DNA of 64,000 nt from NCBI RefSeq assembly GCF_016526145.1, contig NZ_JADDUE010000011.1, positions 62,001 through 126,000 of the forward strand, given 5' to 3'. Shown here in pieces: positions 44,141-52,346 of the stretch. The notes beneath the pieces are model-generated. The model saw only the letters and a list, made by a program, of their open reading frames with translations, ran no database searches and had not been told where the DNA came from. Within the stretch, counting starts at the first letter, position 1, and the number at the start of each line of letters is the position of its first letter. The DNA comes from Saccharopolyspora galaxeae. GTDB taxonomy: Bacteria; Actinomycetota; Actinomycetes; Mycobacteriales; Pseudonocardiaceae. The translations under genes and the position numbers were made by a program.

Positions 44141-44404
44141 ATGGCGACCTGCGAGACCTGCGGCAACGACTACTGGATGAGCTTCGAGGTGCACACCGTC
44201 GGCGGCGGGGTGCACACCTTCGACTCGTTCGAGTGCGCCGCGCAGCGGTTGGCGCCGCAATGCGAGCACTGCGGGTGCCGGATCCTCGGACACGGTGCGG
44301 AGGTCAACGGCCGGTTCTTCTGCTGCGCGCACTGCGCGCGGGAGTCGGGCATGTCGATGGTCAGCGAAATCCGGGACGCCGTCGGTGCGCACCCAGTGTC
44401 ATGA
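44141..44404 (+). CDS. Small Cys-rich metallothionein-like protein
   Basis: An 87-residue protein with ten cysteines: CETCGNDYW at the start, DSFECAAQ, then APQCEHCGCRILGHG and FFCCAHCARESG. The CxxC and CCxHC spacing suggests one or two zinc sites, as in the actinobacterial prokaryotic metallothionein-like/zinc-ribbon group. GGAGGAAGCA precedes the ATG at 44141. It could store metal or act as a zinc-ribbon adaptor; its function is unproven. Confidence 0.75.
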   Translation: MATCETCGNDYWMSFEVHTVGGGVHTFDSFECAAQRLAPQCEHCGCRILGHGAEVNGRFFCCAHCARESGMSMVSEIRDAVGAHPVS

Positions 44405-44485
44405 CGGAACTACCCGCTGTCTAGATTGCATCGTTTCACCCGTGGTTTCGCCGCCGGATCAAACCGCAGACCGTGTTCGTTATCG

Positions 44486-44594
44486 AGGTGTGACGTAGTC
44501 GGTGAAATAACGCCCCGACCAGTGGCGATTACCCAAGTGGCACACCTCGTTGACCCCTTGGACACGCCGGTCCGCAAGGGGATCGGCAGGTGTG
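44486..44594 (+). ncRNA. Candidate structured, possibly switching RNA leader
   Basis: CACACCT (44541-44547) can pair perfectly with AGGTGTG either upstream (44486-44492) or downstream (44588-44594), but not both. The downstream pairing encloses an inner hairpin, CCCCTTG (44554-44560) with CAAGGGG (44575-44581), with matching internal loops of six bases. The element ends 35 bp before a 39-codon ORF. This resembles a switchable leader, but no known riboswitch class fits and transcription is unproven. Confidence 0.45.
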
Positions 44595-44604
44595 GCGGCT
44601 GGAC

Positions 44605-44616
44605 CACTACGTAGTG
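44605..44616. promoter_or_regulatory. 12-bp perfect palindrome
   Basis: CACTACGTAGTG lies 13 bp before the ATG of the 39-codon ORF, between the nested hairpin and the ribosome-binding site GAAGGGAT. It may be a protein site or part of the RNA fold. Confidence 0.4.
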
Positions 44617-44629
44617 AAGGGATGCCGAA

Positions 44630-44749
44630 ATGGCAGGTCTGGTTCGTTGGCTGGGTGGCATGAATCGCGAGATGGGTCGGGCCCGCACCGTGATGCGGCA
44701 CCCGCACTCCGCGAGCATGAGCTCGGCCGCCCGTCGCGGTCAGAGCTGA
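44630..44749 (+). CDS. Possible 39-residue basic microprotein
   Basis: The ATG at 44630, preceded by GAAGGGAT, encodes MAGLVRWLGGMNREMGRART followed by VMRHPHSASMSSAARRGQS. It is basic, with an amphipathic N-terminal half and a Ser/Ala-rich tail. It sits between a structured leader and a strong terminator (44905-44936), which supports a real short transcript. No family is recognised, and no modification enzymes that would make it a peptide precursor are nearby. Confidence 0.5.
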   Translation: MAGLVRWLGGMNREMGRARTVMRHPHSASMSSAARRGQS

Positions 44750-44904
44750 AGGCTCTGTTCGTCAGTCCACAACGACTGAACGTGGCGCAACAAACCGGGT
44801 CGCGGACCGGCCACCGACCGCTTGCGGCGGTTCGAGCGCCGGCGAGCACGGTCTGACGCCACCCCAAGTAAGACCCGGGCTCCATTACAACGGGCTTGCT
44901 GAAT

Positions 44905-44936
44905 GTGCCGTGGTCCCCGCAGCGGGGCCACGGCAC
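44905..44936. terminator. Strong bidirectional hairpin terminator
   Basis: GTGCCGTGG..CCCCG-CAG-CGGGG..CCACGGCAC forms a stem of about 14 bp with a single-base bulge and is followed by TTCGGTTTTC. It lies between the small plus-strand ORF and the convergent carbonic-anhydrase-like gene. Confidence 0.85.
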
Positions 44937-44976
44937 TTCGGTTTTCACGGGGCCTTGCCGCACAGGCCCGGCGCGG

Positions 44977-45534
44977 TCAGCCGTCCAGCGCCTCGCGATG
45001 TCGCGCGGCGTTGCCGAGGTAGTGCTCGGCCGACAGGCGCAGCCCCGCCTTCTCGTCATCGGTCAGCTCCCGGCGCACCTTGCCCGGCGTGCCCGCCACC
45101 AGCGAGCCCGGCGGAACCTCGGTGCCTTCCAGCACCACCGCACCCGCCGCGATCAGGCTGTTCTCGCCGATCACGGCGCCGTTGAGCACCACCGAACCCA
45201 TGCCGACCAGGCTGTGATCACCGACCGTGCAGCCGTGCAGCACCGCGCGATGCCCGACCGTCACGCCCGCACCGACCGTGGCCGGAAAGCCCGGATCGGC
45301 GTGCACGACGCAGCCGTCCTGGACGTTGCTGCCCTCGCCGACGGTGATGTCCTCGTTGTCACCGCGCAGCACCGCGCCGTACCAGACGTTCGCTCCGGCG
45401 TGCAGCCGCACGCGGCCGATCAGCGTGCTGCCCGGCGCGGCCCAGGCGTCCTCGGCGATCTCGGGCCGATGGCCCTCCATGGCGACGATGCGGACCTCGC
45501 CGGCGGGGTCGCCGGTGGATGCTGGCGGGTTCAC
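44977..45534 (-). CDS. Gamma-carbonic-anhydrase-like left-handed beta-helix protein
   Basis: A 185-residue protein of hexapeptide repeats: [60 protein letters not shown] and [20 protein letters not shown]. Three His in VVHAD, VGHRA and LHGC match the zinc ligands of the gamma-class carbonic anhydrase (PaaY/YrdA) family, and Arg in LRGDN is conserved. GTG 45534 is chosen because GGGAGG lies five bases upstream. It may hydrate CO2 or act as an accessory acyltransferase-like protein. It is divergent from a GNAT gene. Confidence 0.85.
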   Translation of the reverse strand: MNPPASTGDPAGEVRIVAMEGHRPEIAEDAWAAPGSTLIGRVRLHAGANVWYGAVLRGDNEDITVGEGSNVQDGCVVHADPGFPATVGAGVTVGHRAVLHGCTVGDHSLVGMGSVVLNGAVIGENSLIAAGAVVLEGTEVPPGSLVAGTPGKVRRELTDDEKAGLRLSAEHYLGNAARHREALDG

Positions 45535-45707
45535 GGCACCTCCCAAGCTGGCGCGGACACCCGCGCCGGTCGTTTCCCGCAGCACCGTATCCGCACGCGC
45601 AGCGAAGATCGCCACCGCCGGTGCGCGAGCCCAGCTGCTCCCGCGGGTGACCGCGAACTTCGCGGTGCCTGCGAGAAATCCTGAAGACCTGCCCGGCGCG
45701 ATCAGCG

Positions 45708-45729
45708 ACACTGGTTCCACACTGGTTCC
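45708..45729 (+). repeat. Two tandem 11-bp repeats abutting a GTG start
   Basis: ACACTGGTTCC occurs twice without spacing (45708-45718 and 45719-45729), and the GNAT gene's GTG begins at the next base. The unit equals one helical turn and may be a regulator site, or a duplication that leaves no room for a ribosome-binding site. Confidence 0.6.
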
Positions 45730-46239
45730 GTGGACATCGACATCCGCCGGGCACACGCCGACGAGCTGGCGCTGCTGCCGGGTATCGAGATCGCTTCCGG
45801 GGAGTGCTTCCGCGAGATCGGCATGGCCTGGGTCGCCGACGACGACCCGCTGCCGCTGCCCCGGTTGACGGCCGCACACCACCGCGGCGATGTGCGGGTG
45901 GCCGCCGCCGCGGCACCGGTGGCGTTCGTGGTGACCGCGCCGCTCGACGACGCCGTGCACATCGAGCAGATCAGCGTGCACCCCGCGCACGCGCGGCGGC
46001 GCATCGGCGCGGCGCTGATCGAGCACGTCGCCGAGGCAGCCCGCGCCCAAGGCGCAGCCGCGCTGACCTTGACGACGTTCGGCGACGTCCCGTGGAACGC
46101 GCCGTACTACGCACGGCTGGGATTCCGGGAGCTGCCCGCATCGCGGTGCACCGCCGGTCTCGCCGAGCTGACGCGGGAGGAGGCGTGGCGCGGACTCGCC
46201 GCGGAGCGGCGGGTGGCGATGCGTCGTGCGTTGCACTGA
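45730..46239 (+). CDS. GNAT acetyltransferase
   Basis: A 169-residue acetyltransferase. [20 protein letters not shown] begins the fold; [20 protein letters not shown] is the acetyl-CoA loop and [20 protein letters not shown] then LGFRELP the C-terminal core. The GTG at 45730 abuts a tandem repeat and has no Shine-Dalgarno, so translation may be leaderless. The substrate is unknown. It is divergent from the carbonic-anhydrase-like gene. Confidence 0.8.
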   Translation: MDIDIRRAHADELALLPGIEIASGECFREIGMAWVADDDPLPLPRLTAAHHRGDVRVAAAAAPVAFVVTAPLDDAVHIEQISVHPAHARRRIGAALIEHVAEAARAQGAAALTLTTFGDVPWNAPYYARLGFRELPASRCTAGLAELTREEAWRGLAAERRVAMRRALH

Positions 46240-46337
46240 TGCGCCGACCGGAAAGCAGCACGGCGGAATCGTTCGCGCCTCCGCGGCGATGCGAAGGCCA
46301 GCGCGCTGCCCAACCCAGGTGTGCCGCTGGGGAAGTC

Positions 46338-47201
46338 TCAGCGGCTCGCCCGCAGTATGCGGCTGGCGCGCAGCGCCTGGGGCGGTTCGCCCACGAATTC
46401 CGCGGAGCCATCGAGGTAACCGGTGATGAGTTCTGCGGCGGAGTGATCATGGACGTCGGTGAGGCCGAGGGAATGCAACTGCGCGGCGATGCCGCCGGGT
46501 GTGAAGTAGCTGAACCAGGGTTCGCCGGCAGCGGCCGATCGATTCGCCCGCTCCCGCAGCTGCGCACCGTCCTCGTCGGTGCTTGCCGGCTGCAGGTAAT
46601 CGAAAACCACCTCGGCCGGACGGGCCTGCCCGGCGATGTATTCGAGGGTGGCGCGAGCGGTCTCCGGGGTCAGGTAGAAGACCACACCGAGCCACACGAA
46701 CACGGCCGCATCGGACCGGCTGAATCCGGCGGCGTCCAATTCCGTTGCCAGCGCTTGGGTTTCGAAGTCGACCGGCGCGAAGGTCAACGTCCCGGGGCAG
46801 TCGATGCCGGCCGCCGCGAGGCGTTGGCGTTTCCACGCTTGGGTGGCCGGGTGGTCCACCTCGAACACGCGCAGGCCCGGGTGCGGATTGCGGTAGGCGA
46901 AGGTGTCCAGGCCGGCGCCGAGGATCACGACCTGCCGCACGCCCGCAGCCACGGCCGCGGCCACCCGGTCTTCGGCGAAGCGGGCGCGAGCGGCGAAGAA
47001 CAAGCGGCGCGGCCGGTAGATCGCGCCGCTACCGGGGCGATCCTCGGTGGGCTCGGGCAGCTCGGCCAGCTCATCGGCGGTCACGCCGAGCAGACGCGCC
47101 GCGAGCGGGTCGGTGAGGATGCGGGGCCGGTCGGCGATCTGGTGAAAAGCACGGGCGTAAGCGGTCGCGAGCGCTGTCCGGCTGGGCCCGTCGTCGTCCA
47201 T
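46338..47201 (-). CDS. SAM-dependent methyltransferase of the leucine-carboxyl-methyltransferase-like family
   Basis: A 287-residue methyltransferase. [40 protein letters not shown] and [20 protein letters not shown] are family features, with [20 protein letters not shown] next. It is a paralogue of the gene at 10940-11905 and shares its RQVVIL-x-AGLDT core. The family mostly has unassigned small-molecule substrates; relatives occur in polyketide pathways, but none is present here. Confidence 0.8.
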   Translation of the reverse strand: MDDDGPSRTALATAYARAFHQIADRPRILTDPLAARLLGVTADELAELPEPTEDRPGSGAIYRPRRLFFAARARFAEDRVAAAVAAGVRQVVILGAGLDTFAYRNPHPGLRVFEVDHPATQAWKRQRLAAAGIDCPGTLTFAPVDFETQALATELDAAGFSRSDAAVFVWLGVVFYLTPETARATLEYIAGQARPAEVVFDYLQPASTDEDGAQLRERANRSAAAGEPWFSYFTPGGIAAQLHSLGLTDVHDHSAAELITGYLDGSAEFVGEPPQALRASRILRASR

Positions 47202-47301
47202 GCTGACGAACCTACTCGGGAACCCGGCGCGGTCATCGTGAACTCGGCCACGCCGCGTGCACGATCGAACCGAAAGGTCAGGTTCAGCCGCGAGGGCTGG
47301 T

Positions 47302-47790
47302 TCAGCACCTGCGGCGGAGTTCGGTGACGGCTTCGGCGGTGGTCTCGCGGGAGATGAACCGGTCGGTCAGGCCGGTCAGGCGCATCATCCGCGCCACCGG
47401 GCCGGTGCCCAGGACCACGAACATCGGGATCTGCTTGCATTCGGTGCGGCGCTGGGCATGCAGCAGCATGTCCAGCCCGGCGGTGTTGAAGAAGGTCACC
47501 TCCGAGAGGTCCAGCACGATCGCCCGCAGCACCGCCGCGGTCAGCCGTTGCCGGATCAGCTCGGTCAGGCGCGGCACGGCGGCCAGGTCGATCTCCCCGC
47601 GCATCCGCACGACCACCACTCCCGGGTCGGGGCGCAGCACGCTCAGCCGCAGCGCCCGGGTGTGCGCGGGAGACCCGGTGATCGGCTCGCTCGCTTCCCG
47701 CGGTGCGACGATGGCGCCTCGCTGGGCGGCCGTGGACCGAACGCGCCGCTGGTCGCCGGCAAGCTCGCTGTTGCCGCTGTCAGTGCGCAT
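47302..47790 (-). CDS. STAS-domain anti-sigma factor antagonist-like protein
   Basis: A 162-residue protein. Residues 1-55 are an N-terminal extension. The STAS domain (about 58-158) has VVVVRMRGEIDLAAVPRLTE, AIVLDLSEVTFFNTAGLDML, with a Thr at the position where Ser/Thr is phosphorylated in SpoIIAA-type proteins (FFNTAG), and VLGTGPVARMMRLTGLTDRF. The ATG at 47790 has GGGAGG upstream. It probably binds an anti-sigma kinase to release a sigma factor, but no such partner is in the window. Confidence 0.8.
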   Translation of the reverse strand: MRTDSGNSELAGDQRRVRSTAAQRGAIVAPREASEPITGSPAHTRALRLSVLRPDPGVVVVRMRGEIDLAAVPRLTELIRQRLTAAVLRAIVLDLSEVTFFNTAGLDMLLHAQRRTECKQIPMFVVLGTGPVARMMRLTGLTDRFISRETTAEAVTELRRRC

Positions 47791-47950
47791 CAACGTTGCC
47801 TCCCTGGGCGCTTGTGCCGTCGCGGCGCGCTCACCCGGGCAGCACCGGGTGACCGGGCCGGATGGGCCTGGACGAAGCCGTGAGGGCGGTCGGCCGTGGG
47901 CGCGGAAGCCACCCTGCTCGAGACCGTCGATGCTGGTCACGGGTGCATCC

Positions 47951-48002
47951 GCGGCCGGCTGCCGGCCGCGGTACCTACCGTAGGAGCGCTAGTCCGAGCG
48001 CT
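47951..48002 (-). terminator. GC-rich hairpins between aconitase and STAS genes
   Basis: GCGGCCGGC-T-GCCGGCCGC (47951-47969) is a 9+9 inverted repeat. A second, AGCGCT-AGTCCG-AGCGCT (47985-48002), lies closer to the aconitase stop. Both are downstream of the minus-strand aconitase gene and are plausible terminators; there is no U-tract. Confidence 0.45.
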
Positions 48003-48015
48003 ACAAGCGTTGCCA

Positions 48016-49974
48016 CTAACGTGTGACGACGGAGGGCGAGTCGGCGAGCATGGAGATGACTCCCCCGGCAAGTACGGCCTGCACTTGTCGCTCGGACAGG
48101 CTATGACGTGCGGTGATCGTGTTACCGCGAGTGTCGTTACCGATGGTGATGTCGCCGCCGCCGCGCAGCTGCCCCGGCAGGTCCTCGAGCACCAGCACGT
48201 CGCCTGCGCAGATCGAGTCGTAGTCGCCGGGGTCGGCGAACCGCAGCGGCAAGATCCCGAAATTGATCAGGTTCTGCCAGTGGATCCGCGCGAACGACTT
48301 CGCCAGCACCACCCGCAGCCCGAGATGGCGCGGCGTGATCGCGGCGTGCTCGCGCGAAGAACCCTGCCCGTAGTTGTCGCCGCCGACCACCACGTGCGTG
48401 CCCGTCTCGGCGGCCCGCTGCGGATAGGTCTCGTCGAGGCGGGTGAAGGTGAACTCCGAAAGCGCCGGGATGTTCGAGCGCAACGGCAGCGCCCGCGCCC
48501 CGGCCGGGGAGATCTCGTCGGTGGAGACGTTGTCCCCGGCCACCAGCAGCACCGGCGCCGCGATCCGCTGCGGCAGCGGATCCAGTTGCGGCAGCGCGGA
48601 GATGTTCGGGCCCTTCACCGGCTCGACCTGCTCGGCCTCCTGCTGCGGCGGCGGTTCCACCAGCATCGAGGTGTTCACCGAGGCGTGCTCGGGCAACTCG
48701 ACCTTCGGGTCCAGCCCGAGCCGCGCGGCCAGCTCCCGCGGATCGGTGATCGCCCCCTCCAGCGCGGCCGCGGCCGCGGTCTCCGGCGAGCACAACCACA
48801 CCGAATCCTCCCGCGTGCCGGACCGGCCGGGGAAGTTGCGCGGGAACGTGCGCAGCGAGTTCTGCCCCACCGCCGGGGCCTGGCCCATGCCGATGCAACC
48901 CATGCACCCGGACTGGTGGATCCGCGCGCCCGAGGAGATCAACTCGAAGGTGCCGCCGATGCGGGTCAGATCCTCCAGGATCTCCCGCGAAGTCGGATTC
49001 ACGTCGAAGCTGACCTCCGGGCGGGTCTGGCGCCCCTGCACCATGCGCGCGGCGATCGCGAAGTCCCGCAGCCCCGGATTCGCCGACGAGCCGATCACCA
49101 CCTGGCGCACGTCGGTGCCCGCGACCTCGCGCACCGGCACCACGTTGTCCGGCGCGGACGGGCGCGCGATCAGCGGTTCCAGCGCCGAGAGGTCGATCTC
49201 GTCGGTGACGTCGTAGTCCGCGCCCTCGTCGGCCCGCCACTCGGTGAAGGCGTGCTCGCGGTCCTCGCCGCGCAGGAACTCCCGCACCGCCTCATCGGCC
49301 GGGAACACCGTGGTCGTGGCACCCAGCTCGGCGCCCATGTTCGCGATGACGTGCCGGTCCATCGCCGAAAGATCCGCGAGGCCGGGACCGTGGTACTCGA
49401 TGATGCGGCCCGCGCCACCGGAGACCGAGTGCCGCCGCAGCATCTCCAGCACCACGTCCTTGGCCGAAACCCACGGCGGCAGCTCGCCGGTCAGCCGCAC
49501 GCCCCAGACCTCGGGCATCCGCATCCGCAGCGGCTCACCCGCGATGGCCATCGCCACCTCCAGACCGCCCACACCGATCGCCAGCATCCCCAGCGACCCG
49601 GCCGCGCACGTATGCGAATCGGACCCGACCATCGTCTTGCCGGGTTCGCCGAAGCGCTGCATGTGCGTCGGGTGCGACACCCCGTTGCCCGGTTTCGAGA
49701 ACCACAACCCGTAGCGGCGGCAAGCCGAGCGCAGGAACTCGTGGTCCTCGGCGTTCTTCTCGTCGGCTTGGAGCAGGTTGTGATCGACGTACTGGACGCT
49801 GACCTCGGTTCGCGCCCGCGTGAGCCCGAGCGACTCCAGCTCCTGCATCACCAGCGTGCCCGTGGCGTCCTGGGTCAGCGTCTGATCGATGCGCAGCGCG
49901 ATCTCCGAACCCGGGGTCATCTCGCCGTCGAGCAGGTGCGAGGCGATCAGCTTGTGCGCCAGCGTCCGCGGCAT
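48016..49974 (-). CDS. Aconitate hydratase, 650-residue type
   Basis: A 652-residue [4Fe-4S] hydro-lyase. The iron-sulfur cysteines appear in VGSDSHTCAAGSLG and HQSGCMGCIGMGQAP; VQYVDHNLLQADEKN, SSANPGLRDFAIAARM and the C-terminal swivel domain GGDNYGQGSSREHAAITPRH with LAKSFARIHWQNLINFGI are conserved. It is much shorter than the usual 930-residue actinobacterial AcnA and belongs to the mitochondrial-like or homoaconitase-like type, so it could be a second aconitase or act on a related C6 tricarboxylate. It appears monocistronic. Confidence 0.88.
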   Translation of the reverse strand: MPRTLAHKLIASHLLDGEMTPGSEIALRIDQTLTQDATGTLVMQELESLGLTRARTEVSVQYVDHNLLQADEKNAEDHEFLRSACRRYGLWFSKPGNGVSHPTHMQRFGEPGKTMVGSDSHTCAAGSLGMLAIGVGGLEVAMAIAGEPLRMRMPEVWGVRLTGELPPWVSAKDVVLEMLRRHSVSGGAGRIIEYHGPGLADLSAMDRHVIANMGAELGATTTVFPADEAVREFLRGEDREHAFTEWRADEGADYDVTDEIDLSALEPLIARPSAPDNVVPVREVAGTDVRQVVIGSSANPGLRDFAIAARMVQGRQTRPEVSFDVNPTSREILEDLTRIGGTFELISSGARIHQSGCMGCIGMGQAPAVGQNSLRTFPRNFPGRSGTREDSVWLCSPETAAAAALEGAITDPRELAARLGLDPKVELPEHASVNTSMLVEPPPQQEAEQVEPVKGPNISALPQLDPLPQRIAAPVLLVAGDNVSTDEISPAGARALPLRSNIPALSEFTFTRLDETYPQRAAETGTHVVVGGDNYGQGSSREHAAITPRHLGLRVVLAKSFARIHWQNLINFGILPLRFADPGDYDSICAGDVLVLEDLPGQLRGGGDITIGNDTRGNTITARHSLSERQVQAVLAGGVISMLADSPSVVTR

Positions 49975-50076
49975 CGCCGGACCTCCTTCACGACCGGGTG
50001 CGTTTCCCTAACCGGCGGTCGCCTGCGGCCTACCCCGGCCGTGGTGGCTCGAAACGATCTGTGCCGCGGCGGCGGG

Positions 50077-50712
50077 TCAGCCGCTGCGGCCCGCGGCGCT
50101 GGCGAAGCCGAGCCAGGTGTGCCGGTTGCCCGCCCAGCACCACCCGACCTTCGGCGCGTCGCGGTTGGCCGCACCGTCGCGGCCAGTGCCGTTGCTGATC
50201 CAGATCGCCGGGGTCCGCGCGTCCGGCGAACCGCGGAGTCGGTGCTTGCGCGAGGCGATGGTCATGAAGCAGTGGTTGCGTTCGAGCACGTCCGGGCACT
50301 GCAGCAGCCAGTGCAGGCCTTCCGTCAGCGTGAGTGGTGTGCGGCCCGCGGCTTCGATCATCGACAGCGCCTCGTTCGGGCTGCATTCGGCCAGGTCGTC
50401 GCCGCGGTCGGGGGTTTCGATGCGGTAGGCGGGCGAGTCGGGCAGCCGCACCGAGGGGATCGGGGCGAATTCGTCCACATCGGACATGTCGGTGACCACG
50501 AAGCCGTGCTTGCCGCCGAGTTCCACCAGCGGCGCCAGCTTGGAGATCGGTGCGGCGGGCAGCACCAGCAGCGAACCGGGCACTTCGGGTGCGGCGGCTG
50601 CGCGTAGTCGTGTTGCGGACACGCCGGCGAGTTCGTGCACGCCGAAGTCGATCAACCGGTCGGCTTGGCGGGCGAGATCGGGCAGCTCGGGCACTGGGTA
50701 CACTTCGGGCAC
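50077..50712 (-). CDS. DUF5701-like protein
   Basis: A 211-residue soluble protein: ELPDLARQADRLIDFGVHEL, AGVSATRLRAAAAPEV, TDMSDVDEFAPIP, NEALSMIEAAGRTPLTLTEG and a C-terminus rich in small loops ending NRHTWLGFASAAGRSG. This matches actinobacterial DUF5701 proteins of unknown function. The GTG at 50712 is chosen: GGAGG lies eight bases upstream, whereas it would touch the GTG at 50721. No partner gene is evident. Confidence 0.65.
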   Translation of the reverse strand: MPEVYPVPELPDLARQADRLIDFGVHELAGVSATRLRAAAAPEVPGSLLVLPAAPISKLAPLVELGGKHGFVVTDMSDVDEFAPIPSVRLPDSPAYRIETPDRGDDLAECSPNEALSMIEAAGRTPLTLTEGLHWLLQCPDVLERNHCFMTIASRKHRLRGSPDARTPAIWISNGTGRDGAANRDAPKVGWCWAGNRHTWLGFASAAGRSG

Positions 50713-50861
50713 TGGGCACACCTCCGTGGACGGCCGGACTGGGCGACAACGAACCGGCGCGCGACCGAGTTCCCCGCAGAACGGATTTGCAGCGCCCACC
50801 CCACTACCGCCGAGCCCTTGCGCCCCCGAGTCATGTGGCCCGGATCCTGCCGCAGAGCGCC

Positions 50862-52136
50862 TCAGCGCAATCCCGGTGCCACCGACCCAGGCAGCGCCAC
50901 CCCGTCATCGGGCAGCAGCACCTGCACCTCGACGGTGAACCGGTACGGCCGGTGCGCCAGCACGCCCGCGAAGTGCCGCCGCAGCCGGGACATCTCCGCG
51001 CGGATCGTCACGGTGCGCTCGGCGTCGCCGAACAGGTCCGCGGCCAGCTCGGCCGCCGATCGGCCCCGCGGATGCCGCGCCAGCAGGTAGAGGATCTCGG
51101 CGTGGCGCGGCGTCAGCGGCTGGTCCCAGCTGCCGCTCGGGCCGTCGAGCCGCAGCAGCGGCCGGTGCGGCGCGCGCAGATCAAGCTTCGCCTCCGCGGG
51201 GCCGGCCGCGGCGTCCGGTTCCAGGCGGATCAGCCAGCCACCGGGCACCGGTTCGCACGCGCACGCGCCGAACGCGGGCAGCCAGGTGCGCTGCCCCGGG
51301 TCGTTCGGCAGCAGCACCCGCTCCACCGGGGCGACGCCGCCGGCGGCCGCGACCCACCCGTGCGGGTCGGTGACCAGAGCTTTACCGCCCGCCCCGGCCA
51401 GCGCGGGCACCGCCACCGCGCGCAACCGCTCCAGCTCGGCGCGGTGGGCCCGGCCGAGTTCGGACTCGGCCAGCTTCGCCGCCGTCGTGGCCAGCGCCAG
51501 CGTGCTCGGGTGCACCGTGCGGATCGGGCCGCTCAGGTCCACCACCCCCAGCACACCGCCGTCGCGCGGATCGCGCACCGGCGCGGCCGCACACGTCCAC
51601 GGGTGGTGGCTGCGCAGGAAGTGCTCGGCCGAATACACCTGCACCGGGTGGCGCACCACCAGCGCGGTGCCGATCGCGTTGGTGCCCACGGTGCGCTCGG
51701 CCCAGTCCGAGCCGGGCACGAAGCCGAGCCGGTCGGCCTGCTTGCGCACCTGCGGGCTGCCCTCGCGCCACAGCACCCGCCCGTCGCCGTCGGCCAGCAC
51801 CATGATCGTGGCCGACTGCTCGGCGATCGCGGCCAGACTCGCCCGCAGCGTTTCCAGCAGCTCCGGCAGCCGGAACCGTTCGCGGCGCAGGGTCAGCTCG
51901 CCTTCGTCGAGCAGCCGCACCTGCCGCGCACGGTCGGGGTCCATGCCCGCGCCCAGCAGCCGCTTCCAGGAATTGCCGATCACCCGGCGGGGGCGGCGTC
52001 GCGGGCGGCTGCCGGAGAACGCGTCGGCGTGCATCCGAGCTAGTTCGCGGGCATAGCCCCGGGGGTCGGCACCTGCCGGGACGGCGGTTTCCAAGGCGTC
52101 GGTGCTCTCGTCAGTGCGCACGGGTTCGCTCCTCAC
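50862..52136 (-). CDS. GAF-domain transcriptional regulator, AcoR-type N-terminus with winged-helix C-terminus
   Basis: A 424-residue regulator downstream of the acetoin operon. RRVIGNSWKRLLGAGMDPDR opens the AcoR-type N-terminus. A GAF domain (about 95-230) contains GSDWAERTVGTNAIGTALVV. There is no AAA+ domain. The C-terminus (about 330-400) is a winged helix: QPLTPRHAEILYLLARHPRG, RSAAELAADLFGDAERTVTI, RAEMSRLRRHFAGVL. It probably senses acetoin or a related compound and regulates the aco genes. A strong terminator separates it from acoC, so it likely has its own promoter. Confidence 0.8.
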   Translation of the reverse strand: MRSEPVRTDESTDALETAVPAGADPRGYARELARMHADAFSGSRPRRRPRRVIGNSWKRLLGAGMDPDRARQVRLLDEGELTLRRERFRLPELLETLRASLAAIAEQSATIMVLADGDGRVLWREGSPQVRKQADRLGFVPGSDWAERTVGTNAIGTALVVRHPVQVYSAEHFLRSHHPWTCAAAPVRDPRDGGVLGVVDLSGPIRTVHPSTLALATTAAKLAESELGRAHRAELERLRAVAVPALAGAGGKALVTDPHGWVAAAGGVAPVERVLLPNDPGQRTWLPAFGACACEPVPGGWLIRLEPDAAAGPAEAKLDLRAPHRPLLRLDGPSGSWDQPLTPRHAEILYLLARHPRGRSAAELAADLFGDAERTVTIRAEMSRLRRHFAGVLAHRPYRFTVEVQVLLPDDGVALPGSVAPGLR

Positions 52137-52301
52137 GCATTCGCCCCAGTGTGCTGCGCCACACCGCGGCGGTAAACCGTGCGCGGGCTTTCACTTCGGT
52201 GCCCGGTCGCCCGGCTACGCACCGAACCAGCCGGTGGGCGTGGCCTCGAGCGCGTCGGCGGGTGTTTCGCGTTGTCGACGCGTGCCCGGCCGCGCAGCAG
52301 C

Positions 52302-52333
52302 GGGGCCCGGCCGCAGCGAAGCGGCCGGGCCCC
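52302..52333 (-). terminator. Terminator after the aco operon
   Basis: GGGGCCCGGCCGC-AGCGAA-GCGGCCGGGCCCC is a perfect 13-bp stem lying 14 bp downstream of the acoC stop on the minus strand. Confidence 0.85.
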
Positions 52334-52346
52334 GAGTGCGTATTGC

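Noticed and set aside
44630-44749. Ribosomally synthesised peptide precursor.
   Set aside because: No lanthionine synthetase, radical SAM, YcaO or protease gene is adjacent, and the sequence has no cysteine or core-like repeat.
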